From assembly GCF_024343675.1 (NCBI RefSeq), contig NZ_RJUD01000097.1, forward strand, positions 248,001 through 312,000: a stretch of DNA of 64,000 nucleotides, given 5' to 3'. Under the pieces are notes generated by a model. That model did not search any database, was not told the DNA's origin, and worked only from the letters and a program-made list of their open reading frames with translations. The DNA is from Lacihabitans sp. CS3-21. GTDB lineage: Bacteria; Bacteroidota; Bacteroidia; Cytophagales; Spirosomataceae. Shown here one piece after another: positions 55,079 to 64,000 of the stretch (position 1 is its first letter; every line of letters starts with the position of its first letter). Made by a program: the position numbers and the translations under genes.

Positions 55079-55945
55079 TCAGACGTTTACATGTCTTTCA
55101 GAGTGGTACGAAGACCGAACCAATGGGCCAGATTCCACATATTTTATTCCTCTTTTTAGACCTTCTTCTCTGTAAAGAGCGAACATGTCAGGGTGAATAA
55201 ATTCAATGACTTCGTGGTGCATTTTGGTTGGCTGTAGGTATTGTCCCAAAGTTAGAATATCACAACCATTTTCAGCCAAATGATCCATCGCTTCAAAAAC
55301 TTCGTCTTTGGTTTCGCCTAATCCCAACATTATGCCTGTTTTGGTGCGTTTTCCGTATTCTTTGGTTTTTCTGATTTGCTCTAAGCTTCGCTCATATCTA
55401 GCTTGAGGTCTCACTCTTCTGTAGAGATTTTTGACAGTTTCCATGTTGTGTGAAACCACCTCTTGACCTGCTGAAATCATCCTATACAAGGCATCCCAAT
55501 CGCTTTTGGTGTCTGGAATCAAGGTCTCAATGGTAGTTTTTGGAGATAATTCTTTGGTTTGAACGACAGTTTGATACCATATTTCAGCACCCTTGTCTTT
55601 AAGTTCATCGCGATTAACCGAGGTGATTACAGCATGTTTCACTCCCATGGTTTTAATGGCCTCTGCTACTCTTTGCGGCTCGTCGGTATCGTATTCGGTT
55701 GGTCGGCCGGTGGCTACTGCACAGAAATTACAACTACGCGTGCAGATATTTCCAAGAATCATAAAAGTGGCAGTGCCTTCACCCCAGCACTCGCCCATGT
55801 TTGGGCAATTGCCGCTTTGGCAAATGGTGTGCAGCTTATTGTTATCGACAATCTCTCTTACTTTTCTATAACTTTCGCCAATTGGAAGTTTCACTCTCAG
55901 CCAATCTGGCCTTTTCTTTCTCTCACTCGGTTCCTTTACCTCCAT
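55079..55945 (-). CDS. lipA: Lipoyl synthase
   Basis: Radical SAM enzyme inserting sulfur into octanoyl groups; 288 residues. Auxiliary cluster Cys lie in [16 protein letters not shown], the radical SAM triad in CTRSCNFC, and the terminal auxiliary-cluster Ser in [11 protein letters not shown]. The start ATG 55945 lies inside the preceding gene, overlapping it by 23 bases; this start is needed for the normal N-terminus [20 protein letters not shown]. Confidence 0.97.
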   Translation of the reverse strand: MEVKEPSERKKRPDWLRVKLPIGESYRKVREIVDNNKLHTICQSGNCPNMGECWGEGTATFMILGNICTRSCNFCAVATGRPTEYDTDEPQRVAEAIKTMGVKHAVITSVNRDELKDKGAEIWYQTVVQTKELSPKTTIETLIPDTKSDWDALYRMISAGQEVVSHNMETVKNLYRRVRPQARYERSLEQIRKTKEYGKRTKTGIMLGLGETKDEVFEAMDHLAENGCDILTLGQYLQPTKMHHEVIEFIHPDMFALYREEGLKRGIKYVESGPLVRSSYHSERHVNV

Positions 55946-56714
55946 TTTTTTTGTTTTTTACCAATTTCTTGTTTCCAAAGTACAAAGTTAAATAAAGCGT
56001 AGCAAAGGTCTGAGGATTATCTGAAAATTTGGGAGCCAATATCTCGGGTTGTTTTGCAAAAACCTCCAAAAGCGTTCCAAGCTCTACGCCTGTTACGTTG
56101 TTATTAAAGGTAGAAATATCAATGTTGGTAGCTATTTTGGCGTGAACGCCAGGGACAAACTTTAGTCCGGTAAACATATTTTGAAAAATACTTCCAGCTC
56201 CTATGATGTAGCTTGTATTGGTATGAATATCAGGATTGTAGGCCACCGTTTGAGGCGAATCTCCTTTTTGATTGGTGTATTTTATGTAGTAGGGTTTTGT
56301 CAAACCAATACTGGGTCCACCTGCCACAATTACACTAAATCCAACACTGTTTTCGTCGGCTTTTTGAAAAAAGTAATATTCTCTTCCGTATTGCGGTCTG
56401 ATAGAAAAGAAATAGTTGGTTTTACCATAGACAAACTTGCTCCCATAGGCACTTAATATACTTTCCTCTCTCTGGTTTTTGAGATTTACGGCTTCAACTG
56501 CCAAGTATCTGTTCACAGGTTTGTTTTTCCTTTTCGAAACAGGGAAAGAATTTCGAAGTACAACTCCACCCAATAAACTTGTGTAATTGTTGGTAGTGAG
56601 TCCATAGGACAAGGTTTTAGCATCTATACCTGTATCTTCTTCAGTTTTTTGTGAAAAACTTAAAAAAGGTAACAGGGTTGCGACAAAAAATAAAATCAGA
56701 TTTCTTCTCAACAT
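55923..56714 (-). CDS. Secreted, probable outer-membrane protein of unknown function
   Basis: Exported 263-residue protein: signal peptide [20 protein letters not shown], then alternating strand-rich segments ([56 protein letters not shown]) suggesting a beta-barrel. The end is basic. It overlaps lipA by 23 bases and is first in the operon with lipA and crtY. No known domain is recognised. Confidence 0.78.
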   Translation of the reverse strand: MLRRNLILFFVATLLPFLSFSQKTEEDTGIDAKTLSYGLTTNNYTSLLGGVVLRNSFPVSKRKNKPVNRYLAVEAVNLKNQREESILSAYGSKFVYGKTNYFFSIRPQYGREYYFFQKADENSVGFSVIVAGGPSIGLTKPYYIKYTNQKGDSPQTVAYNPDIHTNTSYIIGAGSIFQNMFTGLKFVPGVHAKIATNIDISTFNNNVTGVELGTLLEVFAKQPEILAPKFSDNPQTFATLYLTLYFGNKKLVKNKKNGGKGTE

Positions 56715-56982
56715 CCTTAAGCCAAATTGTAGTTTAAGTAAATATAGATTATATATTTTAAAATACTAACGAACAAAGTGCAAAAAATGTTCTAAAGCAA
56801 TTTGCCTATTTGCAGAAATCGTTGTTTTCAAAAAAAAGGGGAACAAATTTTTTATTTTTTCAAAAAAATATACAAAATTCACATTCAAATACGCCCCACG
56901 ACAAACGGGATTCGAAAAAGTAAAATACTTTATATTGCTACCGTTTTTCTGCCAAAGCAATGAATTCGATTTAGGCAGGATG

Positions 56983-57198
56983 TTAAACTTTTCTAGAGAG
57001 TTTTCTGAAGTAAATTCCGGAAAGTAGAAATACAACAGAAATGATGAAATAAAAAGCCGAGATTTTAATTTTGGGCTGCGTAGTGAAATTATTTTGATAT
57101 AGAATTACCGCAATAATTACCACCATTATACCAAAAGCCACCAACAGAGCCCAGCCAAGTTTGTTTAAAATATCTTCCAAGTTCTTTTTTTCTTGCAA
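56983..57198 (-). CDS. Small two-helix membrane protein
   Basis: A 71-residue frame with two predicted transmembrane helices (GWALLVAFGIMVVIIAVILY and ISAFYFIISVVFLLSGIYF), which is unlikely by chance. The start would be TTG (MQEKKNLEDILNKLG); no ATG exists before the first helix, so the start is uncertain. It is divergent from the HerA-like gene. Function unknown. The bases 56715-56982 hold no gene I can support. Confidence 0.55.
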   Translation of the reverse strand: MQEKKNLEDILNKLGWALLVAFGIMVVIIAVILYQNNFTTQPKIKISAFYFIISVVFLLSGIYFRKLSRKV

Positions 57199-57313
57199 AA
57201 TTATAGAATAGTATCGGAATTCTTTTTCTTTAATCCATTTATTGGCGGCATTTGTTTTAAATTATACCGAAGTTTTAAGAACTTGCAGTCTATATAAAAT
57301 CAGAACCCTAAAT

Positions 57314-58846
57314 ATGTCAAAAATTCAATCATTCAAAGACGAGATTTCAAAAGGTTATACTTTTAAAGGGGATTCCATAATTTTGGGTGCCGCAAAACTC
57401 GAAGGAGAAGTGGTAGAAGGTACTCAAATAAAAATTCCTTTAAAAACCATGAATCGTCATGGATTAATTGCGGGTGCAACGGGTACGGGTAAAACCAAAA
57501 GCTTGCAAGTATTGGCCGAAAGCTTGAGCGATGCCAGTGTACCGGTATTGATGATGGACATAAAAGGAGACTTGAGCGGTATTGCCATGCCAGGCGAAGA
57601 GAAAGATTTTATTTTAGAAAGAACACAAGCTGCTGGAATAGAATACAATCCGAATGGTTTTCCGGTAGAAATGCTTACGCTCAGCGACCAAAAAGGCACA
57701 AGACTCAGAGCCACAGTTTCGGAGTTTGGCCCTATACTACTCTCCAAAATATTGGGATTGAATGACACGCAAGAAGGCATTGTGTCGGTGATGTTTAAAT
57801 ATTGCGATGACCATAAACTGCCTTTGCTCGACCTCAAAGATTTCATTAGGGTGATCCAATATCTGAGTGAAGACGGCAAAGATGAGTTTGAAAATAACTA
57901 TGGTAGAATGTCCACCACCTCCCTGGGCACTATCATGAGAAAAGTGATAGAACTTCAGCAACAAGGTGCGGATGTGTTTTTTGGCGAAACCTCGTTTGAT
58001 ATCGACGATTTGATGCGTATTGATAATCAGGGAAGAGGGATGATTTCTGTGCTAAGAGTGATGGACTTGATGGACAGACCCAAGCTTTTCTCCACTTTTA
58101 TGTTGAGTTTGTTAGCTGAGCTATATGCCTCATTGCCAGAAGCTGGAGATGAAGACCGACCAAAATTGGTGATATTTATAGACGAAGCCCACTTGGTGTT
58201 CCAAGAAGCTTCCAAGGCCTTGTTGAATCAGATAGAAACCGTAATAAAACTCATCAGATCTAAAGGAGTTGGGATATATTTCTGTACCCAAAACCCTCAG
58301 GATGTTCCTGCTTCGGTGTTGGCTCAGTTGGGTTTGAAAGTGCAACATGCACTCAGAGCCTTTACTGCAAATGACAGAAAAGCCATCAAGGAAGCCGCAG
58401 GAAATTATCCAGAAACCGATTTTTACCAAACTGAAGATATTCTGACTGCCATGGGAATAGGGGAGGCTTTGGTTACGTGTTTGAACGAAAAGGGAATTCC
58501 AACGCCGCTTGCCGTTACTTTTATGTGTCCGCCAAGAAGCCGGATGGATATTTTGTCGGATGATGAAATGGACGAAATCGTTGAAAAATCTAAGATTGCG
58601 AAGAAATATAACGAATTGGTAGATCGTGAGAGTGCGTATGAAATTTTAAATGAGAAACTCAATACGGCAGACGAGTCTGAGGAGACAGAAGATGCACCAA
58701 AAGGAAAGCAAGAAAAATCTACGCTAGAGACCATTTTGTCGAGTTCTGTTACGAGACAGATTGGTAGAACAGCCGCCTCCATCATCACCAGGTCGCTCTT
58801 AGGTGCTTTGGGCTTGAGTGGAAAAAAGAAAACGAGTTGGTTTTAA
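57314..58846 (+). CDS. HerA-like P-loop ATPase (DUF853/YjgR)
   Basis: Cytoplasmic ATPase of the HerA-FtsK superfamily, 510 residues, related to E. coli YjgR. Walker A is HGLIAGATGTGKTKSLQVL, Walker B is KLVIFIDEAHLVFQEA, the GVGIYFCTQNPQDVPASVLAQLG sensor region follows. The C-terminus is Gly/Ser rich and basic. ATG 57314 starts MSKIQSFKDEISKGYTFKG, normal for the family; the longer open frame upstream is not needed. The next gene follows ten bases later. Confidence 0.92.
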   Translation: MSKIQSFKDEISKGYTFKGDSIILGAAKLEGEVVEGTQIKIPLKTMNRHGLIAGATGTGKTKSLQVLAESLSDASVPVLMMDIKGDLSGIAMPGEEKDFILERTQAAGIEYNPNGFPVEMLTLSDQKGTRLRATVSEFGPILLSKILGLNDTQEGIVSVMFKYCDDHKLPLLDLKDFIRVIQYLSEDGKDEFENNYGRMSTTSLGTIMRKVIELQQQGADVFFGETSFDIDDLMRIDNQGRGMISVLRVMDLMDRPKLFSTFMLSLLAELYASLPEAGDEDRPKLVIFIDEAHLVFQEASKALLNQIETVIKLIRSKGVGIYFCTQNPQDVPASVLAQLGLKVQHALRAFTANDRKAIKEAAGNYPETDFYQTEDILTAMGIGEALVTCLNEKGIPTPLAVTFMCPPRSRMDILSDDEMDEIVEKSKIAKKYNELVDRESAYEILNEKLNTADESEETEDAPKGKQEKSTLETILSSSVTRQIGRTAASIITRSLLGALGLSGKKKTSWF

Positions 58847-58856
58847 AAAAACAAAC

Positions 58857-59363
58857 ATGGTAATAGGTATCGGAGGACCGAGTAGGTCTGGGAAAAGTAC
58901 TTTAGCAAACCTTTTGGTGACCCATTTCAGGAGAAATGGGAAAAAGGCTATTATTTTTCACCAGGACGACTTTGTTTTTCCCGAAACCCAAATACCCAAA
59001 ATAAAGGACAAAACAGATTGGGAATCACCACTTTCTATCGACCACGGTTTGTTGTTAGAGGTAGTTTCTGATTTTAGAGAACGATTTGATGTGGTGATCG
59101 TGGAAGGCTTTTTTGCTTTTCACGATCCGCTACTCAACGCCCTATATGAGAAACGCATTTTTGTAAAAATATCCAAACGCACCTTTATTATCAGAAAAGC
59201 CATGGATTCCCGCTGGGGCTACATACCGACTTGGTACATCGACCACATCTGGAAATCCTACCTCAAAATGGGCAAACCCTCCACCATAAAAACCGACTAC
59301 CTAGAAGCCTCTGGCGAAGACGAATTTGACATGAAAAAGATTTTGGGGTATTTGGAGAAATAG
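58857..59363 (+). CDS. P-loop kinase, uridine/nicotinamide riboside kinase-like
   Basis: Small nucleoside-kinase-type protein of 168 residues. Walker A is IGIGGPSRSGKSTLANLL; the IIFHQDDFVFPETQIP segment and DVVIVEGFFAFHDPLL are typical of uridine/NRK kinases. Dense basic residues follow in the lid. ATG 58857 is chosen because it begins directly at the P-loop strand; the frame is open upstream into the HerA gene. Substrate (uridine, pantothenate, nicotinamide riboside) is not determined. Confidence 0.83.
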   Translation: MVIGIGGPSRSGKSTLANLLVTHFRRNGKKAIIFHQDDFVFPETQIPKIKDKTDWESPLSIDHGLLLEVVSDFRERFDVVIVEGFFAFHDPLLNALYEKRIFVKISKRTFIIRKAMDSRWGYIPTWYIDHIWKSYLKMGKPSTIKTDYLEASGEDEFDMKKILGYLEK

Positions 59364-59536
59364 TGTGGGTAAAAGAGTAAAAGTCTTAAGTCTCATAGAA
59401 AAACCATAAAACACAGCGGGAAACTCTATAAATGGAAAATTCATGGAATATAAAGGTCAATTTAGGCTTAATTCTAAATGATTGAATGCATTAAATTTGC
59501 CAAACGAAGCCTTAATTTTTAGCGATAGTTTTTTTG

Positions 59537-60475
59537 TCATTTCAATAATTCTCTCCAAGCGTTTGGTGATTGTGAAACCGACTTACTTGTATTTTGTGAT
59601 GCAATTCCAATGTCAAAGCCTCTTATTAATGTTACTTTAATGAAATCAAAATCATCAACTTTTGGTACATTTTTTAATACTGTCTGAATAGTTTCTTTAA
59701 CTATTTTATCATTTTCAATTTCATTATTTGGTATATTTTGAACTGATAAATTTAGTTGTAGCGAATGAGTTATCTCACCATTAATATTACTGGTATTGTT
59801 AGTAACACCCGCATTTATTATTCCATCTAACTTAGAAATTTTAGCGTGGATATCTAAGGCAGTTTTTAATTGAGGAATTCTTAAAGTTGAAACGTAAATT
59901 GAAATGCAGATCATTAAAGTGATTAAACCTCCAAGAATATAAAATGGAAATTTAGAAATTTTACGTAATTTAAAATGTTCTTCATATCTGAAAATAGTAG
60001 CAACATAAGTACCAGCAATTAAATCATGGAGCGATTGTCTTGTTTGTTTGTTAAATATATAAATTACAATAACGCCTAAAACAATGGAAGACAAAATCAA
60101 AGTTTTAATTATGTTCAAGACCCCCAATTCTGGTAGGCCTGGGATGGGTAAGTTTGCAATGAAATAAGGAAAAGATAGAATTAAAGACCTCAAAAATGAT
60201 TTATCTATTCCAATTAAGTTTCCTTCTGTGTCTAAAACTTGAATATTAAAAATTCTTTTCCCGATTGTTTGTCCGTTACCAATCTTTGAATTAAGGATAG
60301 TTTGATATAAAACAGTGATTGTTAAGCCGAATATTAAACCATATTTTCCAATGCTTACAAGGAAGTCTTGTAGTAGCATTCCAAAAATAAATCCAATCAC
60401 TCCCAATACAATGCAATCAGTAAGAAGTGACCATATTCTTGTCCAAAATTTAGAAATATAATTTTCTGTTTCCAT
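59537..60475 (-). CDS. RDD family membrane protein with C-terminal soluble domain
   Basis: Membrane protein of 312 residues. The RDD domain (WTRIWSLLTDCIVLGVIGFIFG, GNGQTIGKRIFNIQVLD, RQSLHDLIAGTYVATIF) spans about 160 residues with four helices; a fifth helix (FPFYILGGLITLMICISIYV) and a 110-residue exported-side tail follow. RDD proteins are often accessory to transport or defence loci. It is separated by 126 bases from the 199-residue unknown gene and may or may not belong to it. Confidence 0.82.
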   Translation of the reverse strand: METENYISKFWTRIWSLLTDCIVLGVIGFIFGMLLQDFLVSIGKYGLIFGLTITVLYQTILNSKIGNGQTIGKRIFNIQVLDTEGNLIGIDKSFLRSLILSFPYFIANLPIPGLPELGVLNIIKTLILSSIVLGVIVIYIFNKQTRQSLHDLIAGTYVATIFRYEEHFKLRKISKFPFYILGGLITLMICISIYVSTLRIPQLKTALDIHAKISKLDGIINAGVTNNTSNINGEITHSLQLNLSVQNIPNNEIENDKIVKETIQTVLKNVPKVDDFDFIKVTLIRGFDIGIASQNTSKSVSQSPNAWRELLK

Positions 60476-60601
60476 AATGAATTTATCTAGGGTATATATT
60501 TGGTATTGAGTTGTTTATTAAATTTTAACTAACGATTTGGATATGCGGAGTATGCGAGGAATTGATCCTATTCTGTCATATCTATTGTTGCATAGCGTAT
60601 T

Positions 60602-61201
60602 TCAATTCTTAAGTTCATACTTGATATGTTCAAGTAAACCCTCCATCCAAGCAACAACTTTAGAAGCATCCTCAATTTTATGAACAGGTGACAATTGGTT
60701 TTGCCAATTTCCAGACATTGCGAAATGAATCTTCTTAGTATCAAAAACCTCTGTTTGAACTTCTTCAAAAAATTCAAATCCTATTTTTTCTTTTTCATCA
60801 TTGTGATTTGTCAGGTCACTAAACTTATCATAAATTGCATTGTCTCTTGTTATGTGCCAATGTGGTTGAGGCCTACTTTCATTATCTATATTATAGTCAT
60901 CCCATTCTGCCCTAAAAAGTTGATTCTTTTTAATGTCATTTTCACTACCTTGAAATATTGATATAGAAATTAACTTATGAGAATAATCTTGCATAAATTT
61001 GATTTCAACATAAAGAAAGAAGTCATCAAACCAAGGTATTACTGTTATTTTCTCTGAATCATTTCTTCGGTGATTAATTGCATCGAAATTTCCTTGAATT
61101 TTAAAAACATTTAATTCCTTAGAATACAGAGGTTTGAAATCTAAGTTCAGATAATTTTTAAGAAATTTATTTAACTCTTCTATGATTTGTACTTGAAGCA
61201 T
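60602..61201 (-). CDS. Unrecognised protein paired with DNA methyltransferase
   Basis: Soluble 199-residue protein without signal peptide. Recognisable features are only a strand-rich core (ITVIPWFDDFFLYVEIKFM), a QPHWHIT motif with two close His, KIHFAMSGNW, and a C-terminal amphipathic helix (VVAWMEGLLEHIKYEL). It begins six bases after the methyltransferase stop, so the pair is almost certainly co-transcribed. I do not know its family; a specificity, nuclease or immunity role is only a guess. Confidence 0.75.
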   Translation of the reverse strand: MLQVQIIEELNKFLKNYLNLDFKPLYSKELNVFKIQGNFDAINHRRNDSEKITVIPWFDDFFLYVEIKFMQDYSHKLISISIFQGSENDIKKNQLFRAEWDDYNIDNESRPQPHWHITRDNAIYDKFSDLTNHNDEKEKIGFEFFEEVQTEVFDTKKIHFAMSGNWQNQLSPVHKIEDASKVVAWMEGLLEHIKYELKN

Positions 61202-61207
61202 AGAATT

Positions 61208-63532
61208 CTATATTTGAGGATATAAGTTTCCCACTTCGTCATTAATAGAATAAATAGCTGAAGAATTCCCTTTTTCTAATTCTTTTCCAAGGAAAACTAG
61301 CTTTAAATAATTAGTCTCATCCTTATTTATTCTTGTGGCATCTGGAACTGGAATATCTTTCGTATACTTCGCACCTAAATCATACCACTTTCCGCCAGCT
61401 AGTTGTTTTGAATAAATACTTAATAATCTATCAAAGACTGAACTTGAAAAAATAGATAGATAAAAATAATAATCATCTGTTTCAAACTTTTTCTTAGGTA
61501 TCCAACCATTTCCTCTTTCTACGACAATTTCTTCTGATATATCAAAAGCAAAAGAATCAGATCTGCCAAATTCGGTAGAAAATAATCTTTGTTTTTTTTC
61601 TCTTAGCCAGGCTCTGTGTTCACTGAGTTGCCACCAGTTTGATTCACTTTTTCTTGCCCTTTCAATTAAACTATTCTTATGTTCTAGTAATCTATTATAG
61701 GAAAATGGTGCGGTTGCTTCGAAGTCTTCATTATTACTAAAAGCAGGACCATCCTGAGAATAAGGATACCACACAAAATTATTAGTTTTCAAGTAACCAT
61801 TTTTTATCGAGTCATTCCCAATAACTTTTTTATAAAATTTCTTTTCGTTGGTAGGTATCGAAGCAAATTCATTTTTGTCTAAAAGAAAAATCCTACTACC
61901 AGTTCTAATTCCTTGTTTTACAATAAATAAATTTGCTATTCTAGTTAGCTTTTTATCAGCAACAAAGATTTCAAGGTCTCTAATAAAAGATTCTTCATTA
62001 TAAGAAATTAGTTTCCAGCTATCCTTTAAGAATGGAAATACTTTTGGAGTATAGATATTGTAGCTTGTTTCCAATTTTGCATTTTCATTATTAATTTGAA
62101 GTTTTCTCAATTCCCTAAGTGCCTCTGGAACAATCCCTTTTTCGTTTTTTGTCCAAATCACTCTTGGATATGTTAAACTTTGAGGTTTCTTTCCAATAAA
62201 TAAACTTACATCAGTTAATGCATCTTCAAAGACATAATTGCCTAGTTTTGCTAGGAGTTTTAAATCTAAGCTTTCAGTAATTTCATTTCTAAGATTCTTG
62301 TAAGAATCAAAGGTTAAAAGTGACGAAGGAAGAACACAACCCAAAACTCCACTTGCATTTAATGATTGAGTTGCTCTTCGAAAAAATGCACTGGCCTGAT
62401 TTGGCTTTCCTTTTGTAAAACTATTACCAAGAACCTCTTTTATCAATTCACGTGAATCTTTACTCTTTAATTGTTCCCAGGAAACAAATGGAGGATTCAT
62501 TAGAATCAGATCATTATCAGTCCCCCAATTTTTTGAAAGGGAATCATCGACAATTTCAACTTGTAAATCTATTTTTCCATCCCATTGTGTTTTATTTTCG
62601 TAATGGAGTAAAAACTTAGACGTTTCTATTGCACTGGCCGAACTATCATAACCCACCAACGATATTTTCCCTTTATAGTCCAAAAATTTTAATTGTTTGA
62701 GAGCCTCGATCAAAAATTCTGAAGAACCACAGCTTGGATCTAAAATTCGTAAGGTTGGTTTTGAATAATCAATTTCTTTTAGCGAATTTTCAACTATTGT
62801 TCTTGCTAAAAATGGAGGAGTATAATGAATACTAGAATAGGAGTCATTTTTTGTTATAAGATTATTTGAAACACCACCAAATAAATCCCTTTGTAAATCA
62901 AAATATAGGACTTCTTTATGAGCTTCTTGAAATAATGCTCCTGATGTATGTCGCAAGATTAAATCTAAATTGGGCTTAATAGATTTAACACCTTTAAGCA
63001 ATCTATCTCTATAATGTTCAAAGTTATTCGGTAAATGAGCTTTTTCAAAATCTATGAATTTGTCAGGAATACCTCCTAAATTATCATTTTCTAGACTTAT
63101 TAACAGCTGAAAAAGAATGCTAATAGCATTCTTAGGATTTTGTTTTTCAGTAGTTTCATTCCGCAATTGTTTAAAAATATCAATTACAAATGGGACTGCA
63201 TCATTCTGAGTTTTATATGACTTTGAAAGTAAATACTTATAAAATTTACCAAGATTTGATTCTATAGCCTTTTTTGGGATAGACTCAGGTTCCGAATCAA
63301 GCCAGTTAACAATTTGAATATTGTCTTTTTCAACAATTAGGTAATTTTTAGTATTTGAAGACCAAGAATATTCATTAAATAAATCAAAATCACCATCTTC
63401 ATTAGTTTGCAAACAAAAGTCTCCATACCCACCATTTAGCATAAGAAACCTTCTTTCCGCTACATTTTTTAAATGCAAGGGAAGTAATCCATAATTTTGT
63501 TTCCAAAATGATATGTCTGAAAAATTCTTCAT
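61208..63532 (-). CDS. Large adenine-specific DNA methyltransferase (Eco57I/type IIG-like)
   Basis: 774-residue N6-adenine methyltransferase. SAM motif I is LRILDPSCGSSEFLIEALKQL and motif IV is LILMNPPFVSW, after SIHYTPPFLARTIVEN. The C-terminal half resembles an Eco57I-type target recognition domain (VKQGIRTGSRIFLLDKNEF, VVERGNGWIPKKK). No PD-ExK nuclease motif is obvious in the N-terminal 230 residues. ATG 63532 is preferred over TTG 63541. It pairs with the 199-residue protein and is AT-rich relative to the upstream housekeeping genes. Confidence 0.88.
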   Translation of the reverse strand: MKNFSDISFWKQNYGLLPLHLKNVAERRFLMLNGGYGDFCLQTNEDGDFDLFNEYSWSSNTKNYLIVEKDNIQIVNWLDSEPESIPKKAIESNLGKFYKYLLSKSYKTQNDAVPFVIDIFKQLRNETTEKQNPKNAISILFQLLISLENDNLGGIPDKFIDFEKAHLPNNFEHYRDRLLKGVKSIKPNLDLILRHTSGALFQEAHKEVLYFDLQRDLFGGVSNNLITKNDSYSSIHYTPPFLARTIVENSLKEIDYSKPTLRILDPSCGSSEFLIEALKQLKFLDYKGKISLVGYDSSASAIETSKFLLHYENKTQWDGKIDLQVEIVDDSLSKNWGTDNDLILMNPPFVSWEQLKSKDSRELIKEVLGNSFTKGKPNQASAFFRRATQSLNASGVLGCVLPSSLLTFDSYKNLRNEITESLDLKLLAKLGNYVFEDALTDVSLFIGKKPQSLTYPRVIWTKNEKGIVPEALRELRKLQINNENAKLETSYNIYTPKVFPFLKDSWKLISYNEESFIRDLEIFVADKKLTRIANLFIVKQGIRTGSRIFLLDKNEFASIPTNEKKFYKKVIGNDSIKNGYLKTNNFVWYPYSQDGPAFSNNEDFEATAPFSYNRLLEHKNSLIERARKSESNWWQLSEHRAWLREKKQRLFSTEFGRSDSFAFDISEEIVVERGNGWIPKKKFETDDYYFYLSIFSSSVFDRLLSIYSKQLAGGKWYDLGAKYTKDIPVPDATRINKDETNYLKLVFLGKELEKGNSSAIYSINDEVGNLYPQI

Positions 63533-63541
63533 TCTTGGCAA

Positions 63542-63894
63542 AGGTACAAATTATGATTTAGATTTTTTGGTTGAATCATTTCGTGAGTTCTATATGCTAT
63601 ACAACAAGTATGTTTGACTGCCTTTTTTTTTAGTGTCGACAAATATCTCAATTGTATTTTTGTGAATAATTCATTTAATATATTGATTTTTAGTTGTTTG
63701 TGCTTATTTTTATTGGTAGACATATTTTTTTGTGTTTATTAGAGGTTCCGATATTTTTTAGATTCTCAGTATCTCGGTCGTAAAATCAAATATAAAGGAA
63801 GTCGTTCTCTTAATCAATATTTATTTATGATTTAATTTGCCCTTTGAACCCATCATTTGGTCAATTCCTTTGTGGTACTTTATTTACATATTTA
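63542..63894. other. Intergenic space right of the methyltransferase
   Basis: About 350 AT-rich bases between the methyltransferase and the partial plus-strand gene. I see no supported gene, tRNA or repeat in it. Confidence 0.5.
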
Positions 63895-64000
63895 ATGGTT
63901 TTTAAGCAACAGCATCACCCCAACCCCCCAAAGAAAAACAACACCCTCTGCACCCAGAAAAGCATTTTGGTGCTGTATTTGGCTGCGGCTTTGGTGGGTT
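63895..64000 (+). CDS. Partial protein with N-terminal hydrophobic segment
   Basis: Frame open from ATG 63895 to the window end, 35 codons: a short basic, Pro/Asn-rich start (MVFKQQHHPNPPKKNN) followed by a hydrophobic helix (ILVLYLAAALVG), probably a membrane anchor or signal. The base composition is richer in C than the adjacent spacer, consistent with coding. Too short to identify. Confidence 0.5.
   Translation, partial: MVFKQQHHPNPPKKNNTLCTQKSILVLYLAAALVG

Noticed and set aside
56766-57035. An 89-codon minus-strand frame left of the small membrane protein
   Set aside because: Translation shows no helix, signal or motif, and it overlaps the better-supported two-helix frame.
63529-63723. 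A 64-codon minus-strand frame just upstream of the methyltransferase
   Set aside because: Composition is unremarkable, it overlaps the methyltransferase start, and no recognisable motif supports it.

Overview
The window looks like a chromosomal segment of a Bacteroidota bacterium, most likely in or near the order Cytophagales. The evidence is the AT-rich base composition, weak or absent Shine-Dalgarno sequences, promoters with the Bacteroidota -7 box TAnnTTTG, an RNase H carrying a viroplasmin-type N-terminal domain, GSCFA and DUF3109 proteins, LysM-type MltD transglycosylases, a secreted GH43 enzyme, Tat-exported Gfo/Idh/MocA oxidoreductases and a lycopene cyclase. The genus cannot be fixed from this alone. 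I found no tRNA, rRNA, CRISPR array, insertion sequence or prophage.

Layout. 0.1-3.9 kb: TPR lipoprotein, thrS and infC, ended by a strong terminator and not followed by rpmI-rplT. 4-9.4 kb: accessory enzymes (DJ-1/PfpI, GH43, DinB, two aldo-keto reductases) with imperfect palindromic repeats in the intergenic spaces. 9.4-19 kb: rarA, then a long minus-strand run (SCP lipoprotein, NifU-like protein, extended Ddl, RNase H1, TrmN6, glycosyltransferase, lipoprotein), a Tat-exported oxidoreductase and Mrp. 19-25.3 kb: GSCFA protein with an aldonic-acid-type IlvD/Edd dehydratase, a DUF937/OmpA-like membrane protein, a Nudix-type regulator, an orphan ABC ATPase and hpt. 25.4-31.1 kb: TPR protein, Lrp regulator and a tightly overlapping operon (O-methyltransferase, MltD-like, DUF3109, ATL). 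31.2-36.1 kb: rimP-nusA-infB, whose leader carries an apparent attenuator. 36.4-42.6 kb: two membrane proteins, a second Tat oxidoreductase, a secreted protein and nadE. 42.6-43.6 kb: a 1-kb space with two FNR-type boxes, a -7 box, a 55-codon ORF and a strong orphan terminator. 43.6-53.6 kb: ridA-gntP, a second MltD-like enzyme, gatA, tatA, YkvA protein, mdh, sucD and metK. The metK leader appears to fold into a closed multi-hairpin domain. 53.9-59.4 kb: crtY-lipA operon, a HerA-like ATPase and a small kinase. 59.5-63.5 kb: RDD protein, an unrecognised 199-residue protein and a large adenine-specific DNA methyltransferase resembling a restriction/defence locus. A partial gene begins at the right end.

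Together the genes cover translation (thrS, infC, infB, nusA, rimP, gatA), central metabolism and cofactors (mdh, sucD, metK, nadE, lipA), wall remodelling, Tat export and sugar catabolism. The least explained parts are the hairpin repeats at 7.5-9.3 kb, the FNR-box/small-ORF region at 42.8-43.4 kb, the metK and rimP leaders, and the methyltransferase with its unknown partner.
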